The notes beneath the pieces were generated by a model, which had not been told where the DNA came from, made no database searches, and saw only the letters and a list, made by a program, of their open reading frames with translations. From NCBI GenBank assembly GCA_017460265.1, contig JAFUBJ010000117.1, positions 1-25,955 of the forward strand: DNA of 25,955 bases, given 5' to 3'. Source of the stretch: Atopobiaceae bacterium (GTDB lineage: Bacteria > Actinomycetota > Coriobacteriia > Coriobacteriales > Atopobiaceae). The translations under genes were made by a program, and so were the position numbers. Each line of letters begins with the position of its first letter. The first letter of the stretch is position 1. Positions 5,772 to 12,220 of the stretch are shown here, one piece after another.

Positions 5772-7222
5772 CCGACGGACCAGGAGCATGGACCGTGGCC
5801 GAGCAGATCTCGGGCGGGATCTCCGGCATCAAGGACGCTGCCGGCATGGGCGCGGGCGTCAGGGAGTGGGCCGACAGGCTCGCCGACGAGTACGACGCCC
5901 ACGTCGCCCACAACGCGCTCGTCCGCAGGTACTTCGAGGGCAACGTCCGGGTCAAGGACTACGGCGCCGGCGCCGACACGCCATGCGACCAGACTTGCTA
6001 CTGGCCGGCCAAGGCCGTGGACGCCCTGGCGGAGCGCGTGCGCCTCAGGGGCTTCTCCTTCGACGACGGCGAGGCCGACCCCGACCTCGAGGCCGTCATG
6101 CGCAGGTGCGGCTTGGTCAACGCCTACAACCGATACGTGCCCGCCAAGTACGTGAACGGGTGCATGGCGGCCACGGTGACAACGGACGGCACCGGGGCGC
6201 GCGTGCGCTTCCACTCGGCCGACACGTTCACCGCGATACCCGACCCCGACTTCGGGCACGGCGTGGTGGCAGCCGGCCTGGCGATCGCCAGGCGCGAGAG
6301 GACGGCCTGGTCGCGCGAGCGCGAGGTGCCGACCATCGTGAACCTGCACCTGCCGGGCAACGTCGTGGAGTGCCGCCAGGTGGGCCCCGGCGAGTGGGTG
6401 GCGGAGGACGGCCCCAGCCGCGAGCCGGAGCCAACGCTCTACGTCTTCGCCCACAAGCCGATGGGGTCGTCCGCCCCCTTCGGGCGCACGCGCATCAACC
6501 GCTTCGTGCGCGACATCACCGACGACGCAATCCGCTGCCTGTGGCACATGCAGATCTCGGGCGCGTACTACTCGGTGCCCAAGCTGCTGTTCCTGAACCT
6601 GACGAGCCGCCAGTACGACGCGATGCTGGAGGGCAAGGACAAGTTCCAGCTGGACAAGGTGCTCCTGGCCGAGCAGAACCCGGACGGCTCCACCGCGCAG
6701 ATCTCGCAGCTGTCGGGCAACAGCCCGCAGCCCTTCATCGACGAGCTCATGGCGCTCGCCAAGCAGTTCTCCGGCATCACGAGCGTGCCGCTGAACAGCC
6801 TGGGCATCGTCCAGGACAACCCGTCCTCCGCCGAGGCCATCCAGGCCGCCCGCGAGGACATCTGCCTGGTGGCAGAGCAGGACATAGCGGATGACAGGGA
6901 GATCATCGAGCACGTGGCCCGCGTGGCCATGGCCGTGGAGGGAAACTCAACCGTGGCCGAGCTGGCGGGCTCGCAGCTCTCCTGCCACGCCAACTACCGC
7001 GAGCCGATGCTGCACAGCCGCTCCGAGATGGCCGACTGGGCCGTCAAGGTGGCCTCGATGCGCGAGGGCTTCGGCTCCACGGACTTCGCCGCGACGGCGG
7101 TCGGGATCCCCGACGCCGACCTGGCCAGCGTCAAGAGCGACGAGCGCCGCCAGAAGGCGGCATCCATAGCCTCGGGCATCTTCGGAGGTGCCAATGCAAA
7201 CGATCCCGGCCAGCTGGGTTAG
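5768..7222 (+). CDS. Portal protein
   Basis: A 484-residue protein right after the large terminase, in the family of SPP1 gp6-like portals. Recognisable features are the N-terminal helical segment with ALVRRYFEGNVRVKDYG (about 49-65), the NGCMAATV beta region (about 129-138), KLLFLNLTSRQYDAMLEGKDKF (about 272-295), and the clip/tunnel-loop end SGITSVPLNSLGIVQDNPSSAEAIQAAREDI near 340-372. It forms the dodecameric ring at one capsid vertex that admits DNA and joins the tail. Start ATG 5768 overlaps the terminase stop, with AAGGAAGGATAGG upstream. Its 3' end overlaps the MuF gene by 29 bases. Confidence 0.9.
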   Translation: MTDGPGAWTVAEQISGGISGIKDAAGMGAGVREWADRLADEYDAHVAHNALVRRYFEGNVRVKDYGAGADTPCDQTCYWPAKAVDALAERVRLRGFSFDDGEADPDLEAVMRRCGLVNAYNRYVPAKYVNGCMAATVTTDGTGARVRFHSADTFTAIPDPDFGHGVVAAGLAIARRERTAWSREREVPTIVNLHLPGNVVECRQVGPGEWVAEDGPSREPEPTLYVFAHKPMGSSAPFGRTRINRFVRDITDDAIRCLWHMQISGAYYSVPKLLFLNLTSRQYDAMLEGKDKFQLDKVLLAEQNPDGSTAQISQLSGNSPQPFIDELMALAKQFSGITSVPLNSLGIVQDNPSSAEAIQAAREDICLVAEQDIADDREIIEHVARVAMAVEGNSTVAELAGSQLSCHANYREPMLHSRSEMADWAVKVASMREGFGSTDFAATAVGIPDADLASVKSDERRQKAASIASGIFGGANANDPGQLG

Positions 7223-8792
7223 GGCGTTCTCCGCCTCGCTGTCGCAGCTCTCCGGCCGCATGAGGGCAATGCTCGAGGCCGAGCTCCTGGAGGTCGACTA
7301 CTCGGACGTCGCCGAGGCGCGCGAGCAGGTCGTGGAGATCATGGAGACCTACTGCGGCCTCTCGGCTGACGCGGCTTCCGAGATCGCGGTCGAGTTCTAC
7401 GACGGCATCCGCGAGGCCCACCTGGGCGAGAGGCTCGGGGCCGAGCCCGCAGTGTCGCGCAGGCCGGGGGGCATCGAGGGGGCCGTGAGGGCCTTCGCAC
7501 AGGACCTGGCGGACGGAAAGCCGCCCGAGCGGTTCCGGCGCAAGTGCCTGGACAGGCTCGACTACGAGACGCGCCTGGCCGCGAACGAGTGCGTTCGCGC
7601 CAACGCGGAGCGCGACCCGGCCAGGCCGCGCTACGCGCGCGTCCCCTCTGGAAACGAGACGTGCAGGTTCTGCATCATGCTGGCATCGCGAGGCTTCGTG
7701 TACCGCTCCGAGGGGCTCGCCTGGCACGCCCACGCGAACTGCGACTGCGTCATCGTGCCCGGCTTCGAGGGGATGACCGAGGTCGAGGGGTACGACCCGG
7801 AGTACTACAGGGACTGCTACGCGCATCCCGAGAACCACCCCGAGATCCGCGAGGCCCTCAACGCTCGCAGGCGCGAGCTGTACGCGGAGAGCGTCAAGTC
7901 GGAGCGCAAGTCTGCCCGCAAGGTGGCTAAGGCGGAGGAGGCAGAACGACGCAGGGTCGCAGCTCTCAGCGACGAGGCTAAGGTCGTCTTCGGGAGCAAG
8001 CAGTTCGTCGATACGTTCGGAAATGCCACTGCCAGTCGCACTGAATCGGCTATCGATGATGCCATGAAGTCAGAGGACGGCCGCCGCATCAATGCGGCCA
8101 AACTGCTCTCCAGGGATATCGAGGATGGCTTCGATATCGAGCTGACCGCCACTGGCGGGAGCAAGTACCTGACCGGCACAGGAAATGTCAAGCTCGACAA
8201 GGACGGCGCGTCATCCGTGAGGACCATCGCGCACGAGCTGGCCCACAGGCGAGACGAACTGAGCGCGCTCAGCTATACCGTGAGCAAGATCGGCCGCGAT
8301 GGCCCAGTCGAGCTTCCGAGAACGACCTCGACGGGCAGCTGGTCGTCCATGGACTTCGAGCATGGCAACTGGACGCTCGCGTCGAGATTCGAATTGAATA
8401 AGAGCGGCGTCACGCCCGCATGGAAGGCCCTCAAGAAGCGGCTGGGGGTGAAGAGCGATGATGAGGCTAAGGCGAAGCTGGTCCAACTTCGCAAGAAGGC
8501 AGGTTTGAGCAAGAATGATGCCGAAAGCTTGTCTGATATCGTCCAGGCCGCAAGCGACGGCAAGGTGAGTCTCGGCTATGGTCACGACTATCGCAAGGAT
8601 GTCGACGGCAACGTCATTTTCGACGAGAACGGCAAGCCTGTACCGTACTGGAACGACACCACCCGCGCCATCGAGACGTGGGCGGACTACAGCGCCTCGC
8701 TTGTGACTAATGGGCGCGAGGCCAGGCTCATACAGGAACTTTTCCCCGACGAATGCGCTATCATGGACGCGATGATGGAGGTGATGGTCTGA
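7194..8792 (+). CDS. MuF-type minor head protein fused to a metallopeptidase-like effector domain
   Basis: A 532-residue protein. ATG 7194 follows GGAGGT (7184-7189). Residues 1 to about 210 are a MuF-like minor capsid domain: a helical N-terminus, then VPSGNETCRFC (Cys157, Cys160) and WHAHANCDCVIVPGF (His180, Cys183, Cys185), the usual metal-binding pattern. A Lys/Arg/Glu/Ala-rich helix (about 215-260) links to a C-terminal domain of about 270 residues. This contains HELAH (His347, Glu348, His351), preceded by TIA, and later AIETWADYSASL with Glu494 as a possible third zinc ligand. Plain MuF proteins end near the linker. From about 7960 the G+C falls sharply, so the extension looks acquired. 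MuF proteins with toxin tails are known as polymorphic virion effectors. The peptidase call is motif-based and the target is unknown. Confidence 0.8.
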   Translation: MQTIPASWVRAFSASLSQLSGRMRAMLEAELLEVDYSDVAEAREQVVEIMETYCGLSADAASEIAVEFYDGIREAHLGERLGAEPAVSRRPGGIEGAVRAFAQDLADGKPPERFRRKCLDRLDYETRLAANECVRANAERDPARPRYARVPSGNETCRFCIMLASRGFVYRSEGLAWHAHANCDCVIVPGFEGMTEVEGYDPEYYRDCYAHPENHPEIREALNARRRELYAESVKSERKSARKVAKAEEAERRRVAALSDEAKVVFGSKQFVDTFGNATASRTESAIDDAMKSEDGRRINAAKLLSRDIEDGFDIELTATGGSKYLTGTGNVKLDKDGASSVRTIAHELAHRRDELSALSYTVSKIGRDGPVELPRTTSTGSWSSMDFEHGNWTLASRFELNKSGVTPAWKALKKRLGVKSDDEAKAKLVQLRKKAGLSKNDAESLSDIVQAASDGKVSLGYGHDYRKDVDGNVIFDENGKPVPYWNDTTRAIETWADYSASLVTNGREARLIQELFPDECAIMDAMMEVMV

Positions 8793-9013
8793 TGAAGTAC
8801 GAATATGAAAAGATGAGCAGCGACGAGATCGATGAGCTTTATTACGACGTCTTCGGTGACTACTTTTTCCAAAACATCAACGACCACACCGACCACCGCC
8901 AGGAGATCATCGACTGCATCGAGTCAGGAGTCCCGCAGGGTATTCTTACGAGTAAGACCGTTGGTGGCTGGACCGAGGAAGACGGTATCCCCGGCGTGGA
9001 CTTCGTCTTGTAG
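8792..9013 (+). CDS. Small acidic protein, candidate immunity protein for the MuF effector
   Basis: A 73-residue acidic protein (KYEYEKMSSDEIDELYYDVF near the start). ATG 8792 overlaps the MuF stop (TGATG) and follows GGAGGTGATGG, one of the best ribosome sites in the window. Rows covering its start (8761-8880) have only 42-45% G+C by hand count, the lowest I counted. A small acidic gene directly coupled to a toxin-tailed gene is the usual arrangement for an immunity protein that neutralises the effector in the producing cell. No immunity family is recognised, so that role is inference; it could also be a chaperone or an unrelated cargo gene. The longer frame from 8753 lies inside the MuF gene and is rejected. 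Confidence 0.65.
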   Translation: MKYEYEKMSSDEIDELYYDVFGDYFFQNINDHTDHRQEIIDCIESGVPQGILTSKTVGGWTEEDGIPGVDFVL

Positions 9014-9021
9014 GAGCCATC

Positions 9022-9390
9022 ATGCGCGACTATGTCCTGATGCGCCAGGTTCTGGCTGCGGCCGTCGCCCACGGACCTGACGACGGCATTGCCGACTTCT
9101 TCAGCCTCGGGGACTCCAGGGCAGTCGAGGCTGAGCTCGCTCGCCTGTCCTCTGACGGCCTTCTGGAGGCGACTCTGAGCTATGACTCCTTCGGTTGTCT
9201 TACAGGATGCGATGTGGGCAGCCTCACCGACGAGGGCGCCGTCTTCTTCCGCCTGGTTGAGAATGCGGACGTATGGCGGATCGTCCACTCTACTCTCAAG
9301 GCTGCGGATGTGGACATCTCCTATCCGCTCCTCAAGGAGGTCTGCGAGGAGATCGTCAAACGCTACGTCATGAAGTTCATCCCGGAGTAA
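9022..9390 (+). CDS. DUF2513-like winged-helix protein
   Basis: A 122-residue protein starting at ATG 9022 after TAGGAG. The N-terminal part (MRDYVLMRQVLAAAV, then VEAELARLSSDGLLEATLS) reads as a winged helix with the usual L-x-x-L-x-x-D-G-L-L pattern. The C-terminal part (SLTDEGAVFFRLVENADVW, then TLKAADVDISYPLLKEVCEE) fits my recollection of the DUF2513 family (L-T-x-E-G-x-x-F, then W and a KxxL helix). The family has no settled function but is often found in phages and mobile cargo. It belongs to the low-GC segment with the MuF tail and the small acidic gene, and a terminator hairpin follows, so it probably arrived in the same exchange. Confidence 0.65.
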   Translation: MRDYVLMRQVLAAAVAHGPDDGIADFFSLGDSRAVEAELARLSSDGLLEATLSYDSFGCLTGCDVGSLTDEGAVFFRLVENADVWRIVHSTLKAADVDISYPLLKEVCEEIVKRYVMKFIPE

Positions 9391-9417
9391 TTCCTATTTT
9401 CAGGAGAACGGCTTTAC

Positions 9418-9437
9418 GGGCCCCTCGGGGCCCTTTT
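9418..9437 (+). terminator. GGGCCCC hairpin terminator after the effector cassette
   Basis: GGGCCCC (9418-9424), TC, GGGGCCC (9427-9433), then TTTT. A compact GC stem with a T run, at the exact point where the low-GC cargo segment ends. A likely intrinsic terminator, at least partial since late genes continue downstream. Confidence 0.65.
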
Positions 9438-9467
9438 CCATGACCATCGACAGGGAGGGGAGACGGA

Positions 9468-9659
9468 ATGGCTGAGATGACAATCAGGGAAGACCTGGTG
9501 GAGGTCGGCGAGGCAGAGCGGAGGGATCCGGGGTCACCCAGCGCATCAGACGTCAGGGACGAGCTGAGGAGCTTCGTCATCCGCACCGCCAGGAAGGGCG
9601 GGGCGGCGACCCCCGCCGAGCTGGACGCCATGGCGAGGGTCGCCGAGCTGGTCTGCTAG
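9468..9659 (+). CDS. Small hypothetical protein
   Basis: A 63-residue protein starting at ATG 9468 after AGGGAGGGGAG. It is charged and helical, with REDLVEVGEAERRDP, then SDVRDELRSFVIRTARKGGAATPAELDAMARVAELVC. The second half looks like a short helical bundle. No family is recognised. It lies between two GGGCCCC hairpins as an isolated unit, and its last four bases overlap the stop of the convergent minus-strand gene. An alternative short frame from 9440 (MTIDREGRRNG) runs across its start and is probably a remnant or leader. Confidence 0.55.
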   Translation: MAEMTIREDLVEVGEAERRDPGSPSASDVRDELRSFVIRTARKGGAATPAELDAMARVAELVC

Positions 9660-9829
9660 GCCAGGGAGGCGTTGAGCTCCCTTAGCTTTTCGAAGACCGT
9701 GGCGAGGAAGGCCGCCGTGGCATCGGGGTCGTGTATCACGACAGGGGCCTTGTCGCCGGCGCTGCCGACCACGGATTCCGTGATCTCGGCAGCCATCTTC
9801 AGCAGATCAGACTCTTCGAATCGCGTCAA
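9656..9829 (-). CDS. Small minus-strand gene inside the late operon
   Basis: A 57-residue protein read from a TTG at 9829. AAGGAGGTG, a near-perfect ribosome site, lies at 9836-9844 on the minus strand, leaving eight bases to the TTG. The in-frame GTG at 9838 overlaps that site and is less likely. The product (TRFEESDLLKMAAEITESV, then KAPVVIHDPDATAAFLATVFEKLRELNASL) has two helices around a strand and looks protein-like. It is the only convincing minus-strand gene in a region otherwise entirely on the + strand, and its stop overlaps the stop of the plus-strand gene before it. Function unknown; a prophage-expressed accessory gene (moron) is plausible. Confidence 0.55.
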   Translation of the reverse strand: MTRFEESDLLKMAAEITESVVGSAGDKAPVVIHDPDATAAFLATVFEKLRELNASLA

Positions 9830-9837
9830 TCGAATCA

Positions 9838-9851
9838 CCTCCTTCCGGAGG
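9838..9851 (-). promoter_or_regulatory. Hairpin over the ribosome site of the minus-strand gene
   Basis: Read on the minus strand, CCTCC-GGAA-GGAGG forms a 5-bp stem closed by a GNRA-type GGAA loop; flanking G-U pairs could lengthen it. The 3' arm is the ribosome site itself, so the fold would hide it. This could be an RNA switch or simply chance in GC-rich DNA. Confidence 0.35.
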
Positions 9852-9866
9852 CAAGTTTAGGAAAGA

Positions 9867-9889
9867 GGGCCCCGGCAAGGGGCCTCATT
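9867..9889 (+). terminator. GGGCCCC hairpin before the membrane protein gene
   Basis: GGGCCCC (9867-9873), loop GGCAA, GGGGCC (9879-9884), then TCATTC. A strong stem with a poor T tract. It matches the hairpins at 3355, 9418 and 10164 in sequence and, as at 9418, is followed at once by ATGAC-ATCGA. Confidence 0.5.
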
Positions 9890-9917
9890 CATGACAATCG
9901 AGAGAGGTGAGAGGGAG

Positions 9918-10124
9918 ATGTCCGACAACAAGGCGGCGCCGCGCAGCGGCGGCCTCGGCTTCATGAGCTTGCTGGGGCTGCTCTTCATCGGCCTCAAGCT
10001 GGCAGGGCTCATCGACTGGGAGTGGTGGGTCGTGCTGTCGCCCCTGTGGGGGACGGTCTTCTTCTGGCTCGCCGTTCTCGTCGCTGCCTGGCTAATCTTG
10101 CAGGCGAAGGACGACTGGTCGTAA
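9918..10124 (+). CDS. Small two-helix membrane protein (Fragile-X-F-like)
   Basis: A 68-residue protein with two membrane helices at about residues 14-31 and 43-61, joined by LIDWEWWVVLSPLWG. The Trp-rich link and helix pattern match the small phage proteins annotated as transmembrane Fragile-X-F domain (recall, not search). I chose ATG 9918 behind GAGAGGTGAGAGGG; the upstream in-frame ATG at 9891 sits inside the hairpin-linked repeat. It belongs to the inner membrane of the host cell. Its role is unknown. It is not a holin by context, since no lysin is nearby. It sits between two GGGCCCC hairpins as a self-contained unit just before the scaffold gene. Confidence 0.7.
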   Translation: MSDNKAAPRSGGLGFMSLLGLLFIGLKLAGLIDWEWWVVLSPLWGTVFFWLAVLVAAWLILQAKDDWS

Positions 10125-10283
10125 GACAAACGCAATACGGCGTCGTACGCCATCAGGTGAATCGGGCCCCGCACGGGGCTCTTTTCATATCGGCCCGCAT
10201 GAGCCCGAAATCATGCGACCCACCTACCGCGCGCAGGGACAGCGCGCGCCGACACCGGCTGGGGCCGGGGGAAGGAGTCCGGA
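10125..10283. other. Non-coding stretch with three inverted repeats
   Basis: 159 bases before the scaffold gene. It contains GGCGT-CGT-ACGCC (10139-10151), the GGGCCCC-type hairpin at 10164-10180, and a GC-alternating inverted repeat (about 10227-10249) without a T tract. No clear promoter boxes are seen. It probably ends the accessory units and leads into the head genes. Confidence 0.5.
10164..10184 (+). terminator. GGGCCCC-type hairpin before the scaffold gene
   Basis: GGGCCCC (10164-10170), loop GCAC, GGGGCTC (10175-10181) with one G-T wobble, then TTTT. A likely intrinsic terminator closing the accessory units; fourth member of the hairpin family. Confidence 0.55.
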
Positions 10284-10760
10284 ATGGACCCGAAGGAAGA
10301 CACTCCGCAAGAGGAGGGCACCAAGCAGGCGCAGAGCCCCTCAGCTGAGGGCTCTGGCCAGGAGCGCACCTTCACCCAGGACGAGGTGAACGCCATCGTC
10401 CAGGAGCGGCTCAAGAAGGAGCGCGCGAAGTACGAGGGGTACGAGGAGTACAGGGCGAAGGCCGAGCAGGCCGATGGCATGGCCGAGCAGATGGCCTCCC
10501 TCGAGGCCGAGCGCGACGCGCTCGCAGCGGAGAAGGCGCATCGCGAGCTCGTCGCGAAGGTCGCAGCCGAGGCGGGGCTTCCCGCCGAGGTGGTGTCCCT
10601 GCTCTCGGCCACGGAGGAGGATGCGCTCGCCGAGCAGGCGGCGCTCCTGAAGGCCCAGGTGCCCGCGCACCCCGCAAGGACAGACGATGGCGGCGGCAAG
10701 GCCGCCGCGCCCAGGACGGCGGCGCAGATGTTCGCCGATTCCCTGGGCGACATTCTCTAG
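10284..10760 (+). CDS. Capsid scaffolding protein
   Basis: A 158-residue acidic, helical protein starting at ATG 10284 after GGGGGAAGGAG. It has a disordered Pro/Glu/Gln-rich start, then FTQDEVNAIVQERLKKERAKYEGYEEY (about 30-57), the hallmark of DUF4355/GP20-type scaffolds. A coiled coil follows to about residue 100, with a C-terminal helix (AAQMFADSLGDIL) of the type that contacts the capsid protein. It guides prohead assembly and then leaves the shell. No protease gene lies nearby, so the capsid is built with a separate scaffold rather than a cleaved delta domain. It directly precedes the major capsid gene. Confidence 0.85.
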   Translation: MDPKEDTPQEEGTKQAQSPSAEGSGQERTFTQDEVNAIVQERLKKERAKYEGYEEYRAKAEQADGMAEQMASLEAERDALAAEKAHRELVAKVAAEAGLPAEVVSLLSATEEDALAEQAALLKAQVPAHPARTDDGGGKAAAPRTAAQMFADSLGDIL

Positions 10761-10773
10761 GAAGGAGGGCACA

Positions 10774-11652
10774 ATGCCCACCGACATCAACCGCGCAACG
10801 ACCAACGTCATCCTCGACCCCGAGGTCTCCGGCGAGATCTGGGCGAAGACCATCGAGGAATCCGCGTTCATGCAGCTCGCCCGCAAGATCTCCATTCCCG
10901 GCCCCGGCGTCAAGGTGCAGACCATCGCCGGCGAGCCGACCGCCGACTGGGTCGACGAGACGAACCTCAAGCCCATCTCGACGCACTCGTTCGACAAGAA
11001 GGTCATCACGCCGTACAAGCTCGCGGTCATCGAGCCGTTCTCCGAGGAGTTCCGACGCGACAAGAAGGGCCTCTACGAGGAGTGCAAGAACCGCCTTCCC
11101 TACGCCCTGTCCAGGAAGTTCGACGAGACCATCATGGGCACCACCGCGCCCGGCACCGGCTTCGACGTCCTGGGCGGCGCGTCCACCACGTCCATCAAGC
11201 CCGCGGGCAACGTCACCGTCTACGACAAGTTCGTTGCCGTCGACGCCGCGATCTCCGCTGCCGACGGCATCATGGATGGCATTGCCCTCGCCCCGCAGGG
11301 CAAGAGCATCGTCATCGGAGCCGTGGACAACGTCGGCCACCCGGTGTTCACCGCGGGGGTCGGCTCAGGCACCGTGGGCAACATCCTGGGCGCCCCTGTG
11401 GCCGTCAAGAAGGGTGTCTACAAGGCCGGCACCCCGGCTATCGTCGGCATCGCGGGCGACTTCTCCAATGCCGTCTACGGCACTGTCGAGGGCATCAAGA
11501 TGTCCATCTCCGACCAGGCGACGCTCGTCGACGGCGACAAGGTCATCCCGCTGTTCCAGTCCAACATGTTCGCCGTGCGCTTCGAGATCGAGGTCGCGTT
11601 CGCGGTCAAGGACGTCAACCAGTACATGCTGCTCACCAACGCGACGGAGTAG
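10774..11652 (+). CDS. Major capsid protein (HK97 fold)
   Basis: A 292-residue protein starting at ATG 10774 after GGAAGGAGGG. The pattern is that of HK97-fold capsid proteins: the N-arm leading into SAFMQLARKISIPGPGVKVQTI, the E-loop region (WVDETNLKPISTHSFDKKVITPYKLAV, about 52-80), the long spine helix beginning FSEEFRRDKKGLYEECKNRL (about 85-110), and the A-domain strand end NMFAVRFEIEVAFAVKDVNQYMLLTNA. It assembles the icosahedral shell. The start is supported by the strong ribosome site and by position directly after the scaffold. The upstream extension to 10687 lies inside the scaffold gene. Confidence 0.92.
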   Translation: MPTDINRATTNVILDPEVSGEIWAKTIEESAFMQLARKISIPGPGVKVQTIAGEPTADWVDETNLKPISTHSFDKKVITPYKLAVIEPFSEEFRRDKKGLYEECKNRLPYALSRKFDETIMGTTAPGTGFDVLGGASTTSIKPAGNVTVYDKFVAVDAAISAADGIMDGIALAPQGKSIVIGAVDNVGHPVFTAGVGSGTVGNILGAPVAVKKGVYKAGTPAIVGIAGDFSNAVYGTVEGIKMSISDQATLVDGDKVIPLFQSNMFAVRFEIEVAFAVKDVNQYMLLTNATE

Positions 11653-11654
11653 CC

Positions 11655-11825
11655 ATGATGGAGATGAGGGCTCCGAACGGAGTGGTCATCCGGGCATCCG
11701 AGGATGCTGCAGCCAGGATGGCGGACATGGGCTTCGAGCGCGTCGCGCGAGAGCCCGCCAAGCCCGCCGAGGAGAGGGCCGAGCCCAAGGCCGCAAAGCC
11801 GAGGGCGAAGAAGGCCCGCAAGTAG
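11655..11825 (+). CDS. Small basic-tailed head-associated protein
   Basis: A 56-residue protein starting at ATG 11655, two bases after the capsid stop, with GGAG at 11646-11649. The first half (MRAPNGVVIRASEDAAARMADMGFERV) matches small proteins found right after the capsid gene in many siphoviruses; the second half is a Lys/Arg/Ala/Pro tail. Those homologues are of uncertain function; a capsid or DNA-contacting role is plausible from the basic tail. The gene is too short for confident family assignment. Confidence 0.6.
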   Translation: MMEMRAPNGVVIRASEDAAARMADMGFERVAREPAKPAEERAEPKAAKPRAKKARK

Positions 11826-11836
11826 GGAGGTGGCCC

Positions 11837-12220
11837 ATGGCCTACGCGGAAGTCCCGGACTACGAGGCCCTCTACGGGGCCGTGGGAGACCAGGGCATGC
11901 TCGAGGCCAAGCTGGGGGCGTGCTCGGTCGTCATCGACGCCGAGCTCGCCTCCCATGGCCGAAGCGCCGAGGGGGTATCCGACGCGCTGCTGCGCCTGGT
12001 CTGCTGCCAGATGGTCGAGCGGCTCATGCCCGCCGCCGGGTCGGACGTGCCGACCGGCGCGACCTACATGAGCGAGACGGTCGGCCCCTACACGCACGGA
12101 TATTCGTTCAAGGAGCCCTACGGCTCCCCGAGGATGCGCGACGACGAGCTGCGACTGCTCCTGGGCCAGGGCTCGGGGGCCCGCATGGCCTGGGCGCCGA
12201 TTGGGGGCGGCCATGAGTAG
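11837..12220 (+). CDS. Head-tail adaptor (Gp15/Gp19-like)
   Basis: A 127-residue helical protein starting at ATG 11837 after AGGGAGGTGG. It has YAEVPDYEALYGAVGDQGMLEAKLGACSVVIDAEL (about 2-37), then a helix with VCCQMVERLM, and ends SETVGPYTHGYSFKEPYGSPRMRDDELRLLLG (about 76-110). This is the pattern of the phage Gp19/Gp15/Gp42 family, the adaptor ring under the portal in SPP1/HK97-like phages. Its stop lies 8 bases inside the next gene. Confidence 0.8.
   Translation: MAYAEVPDYEALYGAVGDQGMLEAKLGACSVVIDAELASHGRSAEGVSDALLRLVCCQMVERLMPAAGSDVPTGATYMSETVGPYTHGYSFKEPYGSPRMRDDELRLLLGQGSGARMAWAPIGGGHE

Noticed and set aside
5738..6913. A 391-residue open frame on the minus strand opposite the portal gene
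   Set aside because: It is a GC-driven shadow of the portal frame: composition is dominated by Val/Leu/Arg/Gly/His with no recognisable motif and no ribosome site, while the plus strand encodes a clear portal.
9440..9475. Short frame MTIDREGRRNG as a separate gene
   Set aside because: Only 11 codons, no ribosome site, and it overlaps the start of a better gene; kept only as part of the repeated hairpin-linked sequence.
9918..10124. Holin
   Set aside because: It has two membrane helices, but there is no lysin nearby and the Trp-rich pattern fits a different small membrane family.
10227..10249. Intrinsic terminator from the GCGCGC inverted repeat
   Set aside because: The stem is present but no T tract follows; it is more likely a by-product of high GC.
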